Shown piece by piece: positions 17,367 through 26,902 of a DNA stretch of 64,000 bases. The DNA is from Mycolicibacterium celeriflavum (GTDB lineage Bacteria; Actinomycetota; Actinomycetes; Mycobacteriales; Mycobacteriaceae), in assembly GCF_010731795.1 (NCBI RefSeq), contig NZ_AP022591.1:1674001-1738000 (forward strand), written 5' to 3'. The translations under genes were made by a program, and so were the position numbers. The notes below the pieces were generated by a model. The model saw only the letters and a program-made list of their open reading frames with translations. It was not told where the DNA came from and did no database searches. Within the stretch, counting starts at the first letter, position 1, and every line of letters starts with the position of its first letter.

Positions 17367-18193
17367 GCGAAGGGATTGCCGCCGTTGAACAGCACCCAGA
17401 TCGCGATACCCGCGCCCGCGCCGAGCACCAGTGCACCGAACGACCCGATGAACGGCCGGCGCGCCCACCCGCGGCCCGCGTCGAACCCGTACCGGCCCGG
17501 CCCGGTCAGCACCAGAGCGGCCACCGCGCACGCCAGGAACACCTTGTATTCGTGCCCGTCGGTGAGGAAATCCGACAACCGCGCCGCTTCGTGGGCTTCC
17601 ATTGCATCGGCCAGCACGCCGGTCACCAGGTATGCCAGCGCGCCGGCCGCCGCCACCGGCGTGAAGAGACCCAGGATCAGCAGCACCCCGGCGGCGATCT
17701 GACCGCCGGTGGCCACGTAGGTCAGGATGTCGGCGTACCGGAAGCCCATGTCGGACAGTTCCGCTTCCCACCCGTTGAGTCCGGGCCCGCCCCACAGGCC
17801 GAAGGCCTTCTGCAGGCCGTGGCCGATGAACAGCGCGCCGATCGCAAGGCGCAACAGGAGAATGCCGAGGTCGAGGGTGCCGCGACGGTCCGTCGCACGA
17901 CCCACCGACTCCGGTTCGATTTCAGCCGGTTCGGCCGCGAAGCCGGTCATCGAATGCCGGCCGCCGGGCTGCACGTACGGCAGCGGCTCGGGTTCGTTGA
18001 GTAACCCGAACCCCGGCGTACCCGAAGCGGAACCATTGGCGTCGTAGTGCGGGATCGCGGTGGTTTCGAAATCGCCCGCGTAGTTGGTGGACGGGAGATC
18101 GTCTTCGGGGTCGACCAGGCTCGCCGACACGGGCCGCCCAGCCGCGTCGTCGGGCCGCTGCCAGGCGAGTGGGTCATTGGAATGACTGGTCAC
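17363..18193 (-). CDS. DoxX-family membrane protein (Rv3005c type)
   Basis: The first ~110 residues are hydrophilic and acidic (ASLVDPEDDLPS...), followed by a DoxX domain of four membrane helices with LDLGILLLRLAIGALFIGHGLQKAFGLWGG, typical of the family. In M. tuberculosis Rv3005c works with SodA and SseA in resistance to thiol oxidation, so a redox role in the membrane is a fair expectation. I start at GTG 18193 (VTSHSNDP); a GTG at 18217 is also possible. A TAGCAT hexamer upstream may be the -10. The upstream region contains the small palindrome ACCCGCTAGTCGGGT. Confidence 0.8.
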   Translation of the reverse strand: MTSHSNDPLAWQRPDDAAGRPVSASLVDPEDDLPSTNYAGDFETTAIPHYDANGSASGTPGFGLLNEPEPLPYVQPGGRHSMTGFAAEPAEIEPESVGRATDRRGTLDLGILLLRLAIGALFIGHGLQKAFGLWGGPGLNGWEAELSDMGFRYADILTYVATGGQIAAGVLLILGLFTPVAAAGALAYLVTGVLADAMEAHEAARLSDFLTDGHEYKVFLACAVAALVLTGPGRYGFDAGRGWARRPFIGSFGALVLGAGAGIAIWVLFNGGNPFA

Positions 18194-18333
18194 ACTGCCA
18201 GCGTAAATGCTAGTCACCCGCTAGTCGGGTATTGGCGCGGTGCTTTCTCGGACCTTAATTCACGAGCTGACCGCAGCGATGCCAGCCGGGCGTGCGTGGC
18301 GCGTCCCGCCGAATGATCCGTAACCTGGCTCGC

Positions 18334-19455
18334 ATGAAACTGCGCCGGTCGATGATGGGCGTGCTCGTCGTGCTGTGCGCGGCGTCGCTCGTCGGGTCGG
18401 GGTGTGCGCGCTTCGATGACGCGCAGTCGCAACCGTTCACCACAGAGCCGAAGCTCGCGCCGGGTCCGACGTCGACGCCGCCACCCCCACCTCCGCTGCC
18501 TCCGACGCCGTTCCCGAAGGAGTGCCCGGCGCCCGGCGTCATGCAGGGCTGCCTGGAGAGTACGAGCGGACTGATCATGCTGCCCGACAGCCAGTCGGCT
18601 CTGGTCGCCGAGCGCAGGACCGGTGTGGTCAAGGAGGTTTCGGTCCGGGCTGAACCGAAGGTCAAGACGACACTGCCGGTCGACGGCTCGGGCGACGGCG
18701 GGCTGATGGACATCGTGCTGTCCCCCACGTATCAACAGGACCGGCTGATGTACGCCTACGTCAGCACGCCGACGGACAACCGCGTCATCCGCATCGCCGA
18801 CGGCGACATTCCCAAGCCGATCCTGACCGGCATTCCGAAGGGCGCCACCGGGAACACGGGCGCATTGATCTTCACCAGCCCCACGACGCTACTGGTGCAG
18901 ACCGGCGACGCGGGCAACCCCGCCGACGCCGCGAATCCCGGATCGCTGGCCGGCAAGGTGTTGCGCATCGAACAGCCCACCACGGTCGATCAAGCGCCGA
19001 CGACGACGGCGCTGTCGGGCTTGGGCGCCGCCGGCGGCATGTGCATCGACCAGTCGGACGAGTCGCTCTACGTCACCGACCGCGCGCCGTCCGGTGACCG
19101 GTTGCAGCGCATCACCAAGGACTCGCGGACGTCGACGGTGTGGACCTGGCCCGACCGTCCGGGCGTGGCGGGCTGCGCGGCGCTCGACGGCACGGTGCTG
19201 GTCAATCTCGTCAACACCAAGCAGACGGTCGCGGTGCGGCTGGCTCCCGATACCGGAGCGGTCACCGGCGACCCCGAGGTCGTGCGGCAGGATCAGCACG
19301 GCCACGCGTGGGCGTTGGCGATGTCGCCCGACGGCAACGTCTGGGGCGCGACGGTCAACAAGACGGCAGGCGACGCGCAGCGACTCGACGACGTCGTGTT
19401 CCCGTTGTTCCCGCAGGGTGGCGGGTTCCCGCGGCAGAACGCCGACAACACCTGA
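18334..19455 (+). CDS. lppZ: Lipoprotein with sorbosone/glucose dehydrogenase-like beta-propeller
   Basis: The 373-residue protein starts with a lipoprotein signal (MKLRRSMMGVLVVLCAASLVGSGC, Cys at about 24), then a Pro-rich linker (PPPPPPLPPTPFP), and a beta-propeller of the PQQ-dependent sugar dehydrogenase-like type (GLMDIVLSPTYQQDRLMYAYVS, GLGAAGGMCIDQSDESLYVTD). It is exported and lipid-anchored; no substrate is known. TAACCT ends 7 nt before the ATG, so the transcript is probably leaderless. Position matches M. tuberculosis Rv3006 (lppZ). The lipobox -3 residue is Gly rather than Leu, a mild departure from consensus. Confidence 0.88.
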   Translation: MKLRRSMMGVLVVLCAASLVGSGCARFDDAQSQPFTTEPKLAPGPTSTPPPPPPLPPTPFPKECPAPGVMQGCLESTSGLIMLPDSQSALVAERRTGVVKEVSVRAEPKVKTTLPVDGSGDGGLMDIVLSPTYQQDRLMYAYVSTPTDNRVIRIADGDIPKPILTGIPKGATGNTGALIFTSPTTLLVQTGDAGNPADAANPGSLAGKVLRIEQPTTVDQAPTTTALSGLGAAGGMCIDQSDESLYVTDRAPSGDRLQRITKDSRTSTVWTWPDRPGVAGCAALDGTVLVNLVNTKQTVAVRLAPDTGAVTGDPEVVRQDQHGHAWALAMSPDGNVWGATVNKTAGDAQRLDDVVFPLFPQGGGFPRQNADNT

Positions 19456-19500
19456 TCTGTTGTGTGACAACCGGTTTCAGCTATCGATGCCATCGCGGCG

Positions 19501-20237
19501 TCAGGCATTGGTTCCACCGTCGACGGTGAGCACCGCGCCGGTGATGTTGGACGCGCCAGGGCCCGCCAAGAAGGCGACAGAATCCGCGACATCACGGGCC
19601 GCGGCGTACCGGCCGAGCGCGCTCATCGTCCGTTGTTCGTCGGCTCCGGCAGCGTCGGCGGGGTTCATGTCGGTATCGGTGGAGCCGGGTTGCACGAGGT
19701 TGACGGTGATGTTCCGAGCGCCGACGTCGCGCGCCAGGCCCTTGGTGAACCCGATGAGAGCGGCCTTGCTCATCGAGTACAGCGTGACGCCTGGAAAGGG
19801 CACACGTTCGGCCAGATTGCTGCCGATGCTGATGATGCGGCCACCCTCGGGCATGTGCCGCACCGCAGCCTGGCTGGCCCGGTAAACCGCGCGGGCGTGG
19901 ATGGCGAGCGTGCGGTCGATCTCGTCGACCGAGACGTCGTCGATCGGGCCGTAGGGAAGACGCCCGCGTTGTTGACCAGGATGTCGAGCCGGCCCAACTC
20001 GGCGTTCGTCTGTTCGACGGCGGCCACGACGTCGACTGAGGCGCTGTCGGCCTGGATGGCCAGGGCGCGGCGACCCTGCGCGGTAATCCCGTCGATCACT
20101 TCGTCGGCACGCTCCTTGGACCGGGCGTAGGTGATGGCGACATCCGCGCCGAGTTCGGCGAGCCGAGCGGCGATGGCAGCCCCGATGCCCCTGCTGCCGC
20201 CGGTAACCAGCGCGGTCTTTCCCGACAGATCCGACAT
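19501..20237 (-). pseudogene. SDR-family oxidoreductase, interrupted by a one-base frameshift
   Basis: The N-terminal part reads MSDLSGKTALVTGGSRGIGAAIAARLA with the Rossmann motif TGGSRGIG and reaches LVNNAGVFP. From there the frame is wrong, and the continuation YGPIDDVSVDEIDRTLAIHARAVY, the catalytic YSMSK and the C-terminal VDGGTNA lie in another frame. One base is missing at about 19952-19957 (TTCCC then TAC). Restoring it gives a normal 245-residue 3-oxoacyl-reductase-like SDR. Either the gene is inactive or this is a sequencing error. A strong ribosome site (GGGAGG) precedes the ATG. The gene is divergent from a TetR regulator and shares its operator region. Confidence 0.85.
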
Positions 20238-20255
20238 TTCGACCTCCCTTTTTTG

Positions 20256-20321
20256 TGTCGTTCGATACATAATCATCGAGCCTGGTTATACTTGTCAATG
20301 ATTTCTTTGTCGTTCGATATA
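20256..20321. promoter_or_regulatory. Twin operator-like repeats between the SDR gene and the TetR gene
   Basis: The 12-mer TGTCGTTCGATA occurs twice in the same orientation (20256-20267 and 20308-20319), 52 bp apart, almost five helical turns. One copy lies just upstream of the SDR ribosome site, the other ends in TATAGAAT near the TetR start and could cover its -10. This fits autorepression plus control of the divergent SDR gene. Confidence 0.55.
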
Positions 20322-20337
20322 GAATGAGGGGGTGCGC

Positions 20338-20946
20338 ATGGCGTCGCGTGGCAGACCCCGCACCTTCGACCGGACGCAGGCGCTGGAGCGGGCCATGGAG
20401 GTGTTCTGGCAACACGGCTATGACGGTGCGTCGATGACCGAGCTGACCACGTCGATGGGAATCAACTCGCCGAGCCTGTACGGGGCGTTCGGCTCCAAGG
20501 AGGAACTGTTCCGCGAAGCCGTCGCACACTACGACCAGACTTTGGGTGCCACGGCGGCCGCCGATTTGCGCGATCGGCCAACAGCGCGCGAGGCCATCGC
20601 GGCGGTACTGAGGCACCACGCCCACGTGTTCTGCGATCCCGACAAACCCCGCGGCTGCATGATCGTGCTCGCCGCCACCACATGCACCGACCGCACCCGC
20701 TCAGTGCATGAACACCTTGCGCAGTGGCGGATCGCCACCGAGGACGCCTTCCGCGCGCGGGTCGAGCGCGGCATCGCTGACGGTGACGTACCCGCCGGTG
20801 CCGATGCCGCGACGATCGCCGCGTTCTACAACACCGTGAACCATGGGATGGCGATCCAGGCCCGTGACGGTGCAGACCGAACCAAGCTGTCGGCGATCGC
20901 CGAAGCCGCGATCGCGGCGTGGGACAGTCTCGTTCGCGCGCAGTAG
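20338..20946 (+). CDS. TetR-family transcriptional regulator
   Basis: The 202-residue protein has an N-terminal TetR helix-turn-helix (ALERAMEVFWQHGYDGASMTELTTSMGINSPSLYGAFGSKEELF, about residues 13-56) and a helical ligand domain of the TetR_C type with CMIVLAATTCT. I use the ATG at 20338 because GAGGGG precedes it by 6 nt; a GTG at 20332 is in frame. It is divergent from the SDR gene and the two share repeated operator-like sequences, the standard arrangement of a TetR repressor with its target. The effector is unknown. Neither gene has a counterpart at this place in M. tuberculosis, so the pair is accessory. Confidence 0.88.
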   Translation: MASRGRPRTFDRTQALERAMEVFWQHGYDGASMTELTTSMGINSPSLYGAFGSKEELFREAVAHYDQTLGATAAADLRDRPTAREAIAAVLRHHAHVFCDPDKPRGCMIVLAATTCTDRTRSVHEHLAQWRIATEDAFRARVERGIADGDVPAGADAATIAAFYNTVNHGMAIQARDGADRTKLSAIAEAAIAAWDSLVRAQ

Positions 20947-21006
20947 GCGCGAAATTGCAATCAGGGCTGTGGTGCCGGGCGAACAGCCCTCAGCGCAGTC
21001 TCGCGG

Positions 21007-22509
21007 CTAGGAGCAAGCAGCCAGTACCAGTTCGCGCACCCGGGCCGCGTCGGCCTGTCCCTTGGTCGCCTTCATGACGGCGCCGACGATCGCGCCTGCG
21101 GCCTGCACCTTGCCGCCGCGGATCTTCTCGACGATGCCGGGGTTGGCCGCCAACGCCTCGTCGACGGCGGACTGCAGCGCCGAGTCGTCACGCACGACCT
21201 CCAGTCCGCGGTCCTTCATCACCTGTTCGGGTTCACCTTCGCCGGCGAGCACACCCTCGACGACCTGGCGGGCCAGCTTGTTCGACAACTTGCCGTCGTC
21301 GACGAGCTTGACCACCGCGGCCACCTGCGCAGGCGTGATGGGCAGCGCGTCCAGTTCGACGCCTGACTCGTTGGCCTTCTGCACCAGGAAGTTTCCCCAC
21401 CATGCCCGGGCCGCCTCGCTGGACGCCCCCTGTGCGACGGTCGCGGCGATCAGATCCAGCGCTCCGATGTTGACGAGGTCGCGCATCACCTCGTCGGAAA
21501 CACCCCAGTCGTCCTGAATCCGCCTGCGCAGCAACCACGGGAGTTCGGGGATCGTGCGACGCAGACGCTCGACCCACTCGGCGTCAGGCGCCACCGGCTC
21601 GAGATCGGGTTCGGGGAAATAGCGGTAGTCCTCGGCGGATTCCTTGCTCCGGCCCGGCGAGGTGTAGCCGTCCTCGTGGAAGTGTCTGGTTTCCTGCGTG
21701 ACGTGACCACCTGAATCGAGAACCGCTGCCTGGCGGCGCATCTCGTAACGGACGGCGACCTCGACGCTCTTGAGCGAGTTGACGTTCTTGGTCTCGGTGC
21801 GGGTCCCGAACTGCTTCTGCCCGGTCGGCTTGAGCGAGACGTTGGAGTCGCAGCGCATCGAACCCTGGTCCATCCGTACGTCGGATACACCCAAGCCGCG
21901 CAACAGGTCCCGCAGCGCGGTCACATACGCGCGGGCGATCTCGGGAGCGCGCTCACCGGTCCCTTCGATCGGCTTGGTGACGATCTCGATCAGCGGCACA
22001 CCGGACCGGTTGTAGTCGATCAGCGAGGTCGTCGCACCCTCGATGCGGCCCGTGTCGCTGCCGAGATGCGTCAGTTTGCCGGTGTCCTCTTCCATGTGGG
22101 CCCGCTCGATCTCGACCCGCCAGGTGGACCCGTCGTCGAGCGGCACGTCGAGATAACCATTGATCGCGATCGGCTCGTCGTACTGCGAGATCTGGTAGTT
22201 CTTCGGCATGTCCGGATAGAAGTAGTTCTTCCGCGCGAACCGGCACCACGGCACGATCTCGCAGTTCAGCGCGAGCCCGATCCGGATCGCCGACTCGACG
22301 GCCTGCTCGTTGAGCACCGGCAGCGACCCCGGCAGCCCCAGGCAGACGGGGCACACCTGCGTGTTCGGTTCTGCGCCGAATTTGTTGGCGCAGCCGCAGA
22401 ACATCTTGGTGGCGGTGGACAACTCGACGTGCACTTCGAGGCCGAGCACCGGCTCATAACGCGCGACGACGTCGTCGTAGTCGACGAGTTCGGCGGTGGC
22501 GACAGTCAT
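21007..22509 (-). CDS. gatB: Asp-tRNA(Asn)/Glu-tRNA(Gln) amidotransferase subunit B
   Basis: GatB binds the misacylated tRNA and activates its acidic side chain for amidation. The 500-residue protein has the signature [19 protein letters not shown] with the first zinc-site cysteines, [15 protein letters not shown], and the GatB core segments [21 protein letters not shown] and [13 protein letters not shown]. The C-terminal helical tail (GatB/YqeY domain) is present. It lies downstream of pfkA, gatA and gatC on the minus strand, all in the order seen in M. tuberculosis. Confidence 0.97.
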   Translation of the reverse strand: MTVATAELVDYDDVVARYEPVLGLEVHVELSTATKMFCGCANKFGAEPNTQVCPVCLGLPGSLPVLNEQAVESAIRIGLALNCEIVPWCRFARKNYFYPDMPKNYQISQYDEPIAINGYLDVPLDDGSTWRVEIERAHMEEDTGKLTHLGSDTGRIEGATTSLIDYNRSGVPLIEIVTKPIEGTGERAPEIARAYVTALRDLLRGLGVSDVRMDQGSMRCDSNVSLKPTGQKQFGTRTETKNVNSLKSVEVAVRYEMRRQAAVLDSGGHVTQETRHFHEDGYTSPGRSKESAEDYRYFPEPDLEPVAPDAEWVERLRRTIPELPWLLRRRIQDDWGVSDEVMRDLVNIGALDLIAATVAQGASSEAARAWWGNFLVQKANESGVELDALPITPAQVAAVVKLVDDGKLSNKLARQVVEGVLAGEGEPEQVMKDRGLEVVRDDSALQSAVDEALAANPGIVEKIRGGKVQAAGAIVGAVMKATKGQADAARVRELVLAACS

Positions 22510-22532
22510 GTGAGCGATCCTAGTGAGGCGGC

Positions 22533-23564
22533 TCAGCCGAAGAATTCCGCGGCGTCGTCGTAGCGGCTCTGCGGGACCAGCTTCAACTGACGGGTTGCAT
22601 CGGCCAGCGAGACGCGCCCGATCTCCTGCCCGCGCAGCGACACCATCATCCCGTACTCACCGGCGTGCGCGGCGTCGGCGGCGTTGACGCCGAAGCGGGT
22701 GGCCAGCACGCGGTCGAACGGCGTCGGGGTGCCGCCGCGTTGCACGTGACCGAGCACCGTCACCCGCACCTCTTTGTTGATCCGCTTCTCCACCTCGAGC
22801 GCGAGTTGCTGTGCGACGCCGGTGAAGCGTTCATGGCCGAACTCGTCTACACCGCCCTGCTTCAGTTGCATCGACCCCTCGGCGGGTTTCGCGCCCTCGG
22901 CCACCACACAGATGAAGTGCGAATCGCCGCGCACGAAGCGCGCTTTGATCAGCCGGCACACCTCTTCGACGTCGAACGGCTGCTCGGGGATCAGGGTCAT
23001 GTGGGCGCCGGAGGCCAGCCCGGCGTTCAACGCGATCCATCCGGCGTGGCGGCCCATCACCTCGACGAGCATCACGCGCTGGTGCGATTCCGCGGTGCTG
23101 TGCAGCCGATCGATGGCCTCGCTCGCCACGCCGAGCGCGGTGTCGTGACCGAACGTCAGATCCGTGCAATCGATGTCGTTGTCGATCGTCTTGGGCACAC
23201 CGACCACCGGGACGTTCTCCTCGGACAGCCAACGCGCCGCGGTCAGCGTGCCCTCACCGCCGATCGGGATCAGCACGTCGATGCCGTTGTCGTCGAGCGT
23301 CTGCTTGATCTGGTCCAGCCCGGCGCGCAGCTTCTCCGGGTGCACCCGCGCGGTACCCAGCATGGTGCCGCCCTTGGCCAGCAGCCGATCGTTGCGGTCG
23401 TCGTTGGCGAGTTGGATGCGCCGGTTCTCCAGCAGACCGCGCCAGCCGTCCTGGAAGCCGACGACCGAGGAGCCGTACCGCACGTCGCACGTGCGCACTA
23501 CCGCCCGAATGACAGCGTTCAGTCCCGGACAGTCACCGCCGCCGGTCAGCACTCCGATGCGCAT
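22533..23564 (-). CDS. pfkA: 6-phosphofructokinase
   Basis: PfkA phosphorylates fructose 6-phosphate, the committed step of glycolysis. The 343-residue protein has [16 protein letters not shown] (residues 8-23), the donor-site loop GGEGTL, the catalytic PKTIDNDI, and [11 protein letters not shown]. The GGEGT loop and length place it with the actinobacterial group that uses ATP, but the donor (ATP or PPi) cannot be proved from sequence. GGGAGGA precedes the ATG. It sits between gatA and gatB, a conserved mycobacterial arrangement without obvious functional logic. Confidence 0.95.
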   Translation of the reverse strand: MRIGVLTGGGDCPGLNAVIRAVVRTCDVRYGSSVVGFQDGWRGLLENRRIQLANDDRNDRLLAKGGTMLGTARVHPEKLRAGLDQIKQTLDDNGIDVLIPIGGEGTLTAARWLSEENVPVVGVPKTIDNDIDCTDLTFGHDTALGVASEAIDRLHSTAESHQRVMLVEVMGRHAGWIALNAGLASGAHMTLIPEQPFDVEEVCRLIKARFVRGDSHFICVVAEGAKPAEGSMQLKQGGVDEFGHERFTGVAQQLALEVEKRINKEVRVTVLGHVQRGGTPTPFDRVLATRFGVNAADAAHAGEYGMMVSLRGQEIGRVSLADATRQLKLVPQSRYDDAAEFFG

Positions 23565-23581
23565 GACTACATCCTCCCCCG

Positions 23582-25063
23582 TTAGACCGCCGTTGGCAGC
23601 GGTCCGCGCGCGGCTTCGTAGGCCGCACCGACCCGGTACAGCCGGTCGTCGGCCAGTGCGGGCGCCATGATCTGCAGCCCCACCGGCAGGTTGTCGTCGG
23701 GCGACAGGCCCGCGGGCACCGACATTCCGCAGTGGCCCGCCAGGTTCAGCGGCAGAGTGCACAGGTCGAACAGGTACATCGCCAGCGGATCGTCGACCTT
23801 CTCGCCCAACGCGAACGCGGTGGTCGGCGTCGCCGGCGAGATCAACACGTCGACCTTCTGATACGCCGCATCGAGATCACGCGCGATCAGCGTGCGCACC
23901 TTCTGCGCCTGGTTGTAGTACGCGTCGTAATAGCCCGCCGACAGCGCGTACGTACCAATCATGATGCGGCGCTTGACTTCCGGACCGAATCCCGCGGCTC
24001 GGGTCAACGCCATGACTTCTTCGGCGCTGTGCGTGCCGTCATCGCCGACGCGCAGCCCGAATCGCATCGCGTCGAACCGCGCGAGGTTGCTCGACACCTC
24101 GGACGGGAGGATCAAGTAGTAGGCCGACAGCGAGTAGTCGAAGTGTGGGCAGTCCACCTCGCTGACCTCGGCCCCCAGCGCGGTCAGCTGTTCGACGGCG
24201 GCGTGGAACGACTGCAGTACGCCGGGTTGGTAACCCTCGCCCTGCAACTGCTTGACGACGCCGACCCGCACACCGGCCAGGTCACCGGCCGCGCCCGCCC
24301 TGGCCGCACCGACGACGTCGGGCACCGCGGCATCGACCGAGGTCGAGTCTTTTGCGTCGTGACCGGCGATCGCCTGATGCAGCATGGCGGTGTCGACGAC
24401 GGTGCGCGCGCACGGGCCGCCCTGATCCAGTGACGACGCGCAGGCCACCAGCCCGTAGCGCGACACCGTGCCGTAGGTCGGTTTCACCCCGACCGTCGCG
24501 GTCAGCGCGGCCGGTTGACGGATCGAGCCGCCGGTGTCGGTGCCGATGGCCAACGGCGCCTGGAACGCCGCCAGCGCAGCCGCGCTGCCGCCGCCGGAGC
24601 CGCCGGGAACGCGGTCGACGTCCCACGGGTTGCGGGTCGGCCCGTATGCGGAGTTCTCGGTGGAGGAACCCATCGCGAACTCGTCCATGTTCGTCTTACC
24701 AAGAATCGGTAGGCCCGCCGCACGCAACCGCATCGTGACGGTGGCGTCGTACGGCGCCATCCAACCCTCGAGAATCCTCGAGCCGCAGGTCGTCGGCATG
24801 TCGGTGCTGGTGAACACGTCCTTCAGCGCCACCGGAACCCCGGCCAGCGGAGAGGGCAGGTCCTCGCCTGCGGCCACCGCGGCGTCCACACGCGCCGCCG
24901 CGGCCAGCGCGCGGTCGTCCGCGACGTGCAGGAACGCGTGGTAACGGTCGTCGCTCGCCGCGATCTGGTCCAGGCATGCCTTGGTGACCTCGGTCGAGGA
25001 CACCTCCTTGCTGGCGATCATGCGTCCGAGCGTCGCCGCATCCAGCCGGATCAGGTCTGTCAC
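23582..25063 (-). CDS. gatA: Asp-tRNA(Asn)/Glu-tRNA(Gln) amidotransferase subunit A
   Basis: GatA is the glutaminase of the complex and belongs to the amidase-signature family. The 493-residue protein has the Lys region [23 protein letters not shown] and the Ser-rich signature [16 protein letters not shown]...[14 protein letters not shown] that together form the Ser-cisSer-Lys triad. The start is GTG 25063, with GGGAGAGG upstream inside an 18-bp duplicated sequence. In related genomes gatC and gatA are close; here they are separated by an 87-bp gap produced by an apparent insertion. Confidence 0.96.
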   Translation of the reverse strand: MTDLIRLDAATLGRMIASKEVSSTEVTKACLDQIAASDDRYHAFLHVADDRALAAAARVDAAVAAGEDLPSPLAGVPVALKDVFTSTDMPTTCGSRILEGWMAPYDATVTMRLRAAGLPILGKTNMDEFAMGSSTENSAYGPTRNPWDVDRVPGGSGGGSAAALAAFQAPLAIGTDTGGSIRQPAALTATVGVKPTYGTVSRYGLVACASSLDQGGPCARTVVDTAMLHQAIAGHDAKDSTSVDAAVPDVVGAARAGAAGDLAGVRVGVVKQLQGEGYQPGVLQSFHAAVEQLTALGAEVSEVDCPHFDYSLSAYYLILPSEVSSNLARFDAMRFGLRVGDDGTHSAEEVMALTRAAGFGPEVKRRIMIGTYALSAGYYDAYYNQAQKVRTLIARDLDAAYQKVDVLISPATPTTAFALGEKVDDPLAMYLFDLCTLPLNLAGHCGMSVPAGLSPDDNLPVGLQIMAPALADDRLYRVGAAYEAARGPLPTAV

Positions 25064-25167
25064 TGGGCCTCTCCCACTCGTCCCCTGCCCTGCGGGCGTG
25101 GGCCCACCGGTCCTCGCTTCGCTGCGATCCTCACTCGCGCTCGCCTTCGGTCACTGGGCCTCTCCCA
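25059..25167. repeat. 18-bp direct repeats bounding a 73-bp insertion at the gatC/gatA junction
   Basis: The 18-mer GTCACTGGGCCTCTCCCA is present at 25059-25076 and again at 25150-25167. On the minus strand each copy carries GGGAGAGG and CAGTGAC, i.e. the end of gatC and the start of gatA. The 73-bp core between them (25077-25149) is GC-rich, with the palindrome GTGGGCCCAC. The simplest reading is an insertion with duplication of its target, which left both genes intact. Confidence 0.75.
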
Positions 25168-25450
25168 GGATGCGCGGGACCGCGAACCGGCCCTCGGCCG
25201 CCTTGGGCGCCTGGTCCAGCGCCTCGTCCTGCGTCAGGCTCGGCTCGACGGCGTCAGGACGGAACACGTTGACGTCGGTGAGCGGATTGCCGGTCGGCTT
25301 GACGCCCGCGACGTCGACGGACTGGATCTGGCTGACGTGGCCGAGGATGGCGTCCAACTGCCCGGCATAGCTGTCCAGCTCGTCTTCGGTCAGGGCGAGG
25401 CGAGCGAGACGGGCCAGGTGGGCCACCTCATCTCGGGAGATCTGCGACAC
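25151..25450 (-). CDS. gatC: Asp-tRNA(Asn)/Glu-tRNA(Gln) amidotransferase subunit C
   Basis: GatC is the small subunit that wraps around GatA and links it to GatB. The 99-residue protein reads [25 protein letters not shown] at its N-terminus and [24 protein letters not shown] near the C-terminus, both typical. I prefer GTG 25450 because it gives the usual N-terminus; a TTG at 25459 is in frame. It heads the gatC-gatA-pfkA-gatB run. Its last codons and stop lie in the duplicated 18-mer at the boundary of the insertion. Confidence 0.94.
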   Translation of the reverse strand: MSQISRDEVAHLARLARLALTEDELDSYAGQLDAILGHVSQIQSVDVAGVKPTGNPLTDVNVFRPDAVEPSLTQDEALDQAPKAAEGRFAVPRILGEAQ

Positions 25451-25547
25451 GACTCGCAAGCCTAGTCACCACCGCAGCGCGGCGACGCGGTCGTCCGGCG
25501 CTCTCGCCGGAATGCCCACCCGACAGCGTTGTGCAACAGTGTTGCGC

Positions 25548-26204
25548 GTGCCTTCGTACCTGCTACGGGTCCAGCTGGAGGACCGACCGGGCAGCCTCGG
25601 CTCGCTTGCCGTGGCGCTCGGATCGGTGGGCGCCGACATCCTGTCGCTCGACGTGGTGGAGCGGTCGGCTGGTTATGCCGTCGACGATCTCGTGGTCGAG
25701 CTGCCCGCCCGCGCGATGCCGGACATGCTGATCACCGCCGCGGAACAGCTCAACGGTGTCCACGTCGACTCCATCCGCCCACACACCGGGCTGCTCGAGG
25801 CGCACCGCGAACTCGAGCTCATCGACCACATCGCCGCCGCGGACCGCCGCAACAAGCTGCAGGTCCTCGCCGACGAGGCACCCCGGGTGCTGCGCGTGGG
25901 CTGGACCACCGTGGTTCGGCTGGCGGAATCGGAGCCGGAGCGCATCGTCGGCAGCCCGGGCGCACCCGAGACGCAAGCGGCCCAGACGCCGTGGCTGCCG
26001 CTCGACCGAGCCCGCGCCCTGGACGGCGACGCCGATTGGGTGCCCCAGCTGTGGCGCGACATGGCGACCACGCTGGCCGCCGCCCCGCTCGGCGATCCGC
26101 TCACCGCAGTGGTGTTGGGCCGCCCCGGCGGGCCCCTCTTCCGACCCTCGGAGATCGCCAGGCTCGGCTATCTCGCCGGCATCGTCGCCACGATTCTGCG
26201 CTGA
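25548..26204 (+). CDS. ACT-domain amino-acid-binding protein (Rv3013 type)
   Basis: A 218-residue soluble protein with an N-terminal ACT domain (PSYLLRVQLEDRPGSLGSLAVALGSVGADILSLDVVE, residues 2-37) and a C-terminal domain ending in RPSEIARLGYLAGIVATILR. ACT domains usually bind amino acids to regulate enzymes, but no enzyme domain is attached here. I choose GTG 25548 because the ACT strand begins immediately after; an upstream ATG at 25512 adds only twelve unconvincing residues. Sequence and position match M. tuberculosis Rv3013. It is divergent from gatC. Confidence 0.85.
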   Translation: MPSYLLRVQLEDRPGSLGSLAVALGSVGADILSLDVVERSAGYAVDDLVVELPARAMPDMLITAAEQLNGVHVDSIRPHTGLLEAHRELELIDHIAAADRRNKLQVLADEAPRVLRVGWTTVVRLAESEPERIVGSPGAPETQAAQTPWLPLDRARALDGDADWVPQLWRDMATTLAAAPLGDPLTAVVLGRPGGPLFRPSEIARLGYLAGIVATILR

Positions 26205-26282
26205 CGTGCGCATACGGCACGGCTGTTACGGTGGCAGCAATCCCATCAACCGCACCGCTCAACGCCGATCGGAAGGTTTCGC

Positions 26283-26894
26283 GTGGACACGCTGCTGATC
26301 GTGCTCGCCGTCGTACTGCTCCTCGGGGCGGTCGCCGTGTTGGTGATAGCGCTTCGACGGCCGAAGAAGCCGAAGACCGAGTCCGCGCGTGAGGATCCGC
26401 TCAAGTTCGCCGCCACCATGCCTCAGTTCGGCCCGCGCCAGCTAGGACCCGGTGCGATCGTCGCCCACGGCGGAATCGACTACGTGGTCCGTGGCACCGC
26501 AACGTTGCGGCAAGGGCCGTTCGTGTGGTGGGAGCATTTGCTCGAAGGTGGTTCCGAACCGTTGTGGTTCAGCGTCGAAGAGGACGAGGGCCGACTCGAA
26601 CTGGTGATGTGGACGCGGCGCAAGGACGCATCACTGCAACCCGGAGGCGACCTCGTCCTCGACGGAATCAGCTACCGCGAGACCGAACGCGGAGGCGCGT
26701 CGTTCACCACCGAGGGCACCACCGGACTGCCCGCAGGCGGCGAGATGGAGTTCGTCGACTACGCCGACGCCGACGAGTCCTCGTTCCTCGGATTCGAGCG
26801 GTGGGCACCGGACATGCCGTGGGAGGTGTCGGTCGGGAAACCGGTGCTGCCCGGCGAACTCACGGTGTATCCCGCGCCGCCACCCACCGAGTAG
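26283..26894 (+). CDS. Membrane-anchored DUF4178 protein
   Basis: The 203-residue protein has one N-terminal membrane helix (LLIVLAVVLLLGAVAVLVIAL) followed by a basic stretch (RRPKKPKTE) and a DUF4178 beta-rich domain, with GAIVAHGGIDYVVRGTATLRQG and WWEHLLEGGSEPLWFSVEED. GTG 26283 has GGAAGG upstream. It is the first gene of a five-gene run with DUF2617, DUF4247, DUF350 and a SpeE-like enzyme, which occur together in many actinobacteria (Rv2597-Rv2601 in M. tuberculosis, as I recall). The function of the set is unknown. Confidence 0.8.
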   Translation: MDTLLIVLAVVLLLGAVAVLVIALRRPKKPKTESAREDPLKFAATMPQFGPRQLGPGAIVAHGGIDYVVRGTATLRQGPFVWWEHLLEGGSEPLWFSVEEDEGRLELVMWTRRKDASLQPGGDLVLDGISYRETERGGASFTTEGTTGLPAGGEMEFVDYADADESSFLGFERWAPDMPWEVSVGKPVLPGELTVYPAPPPTE

Positions 26895-26902
26895 GACACC
26901 GG

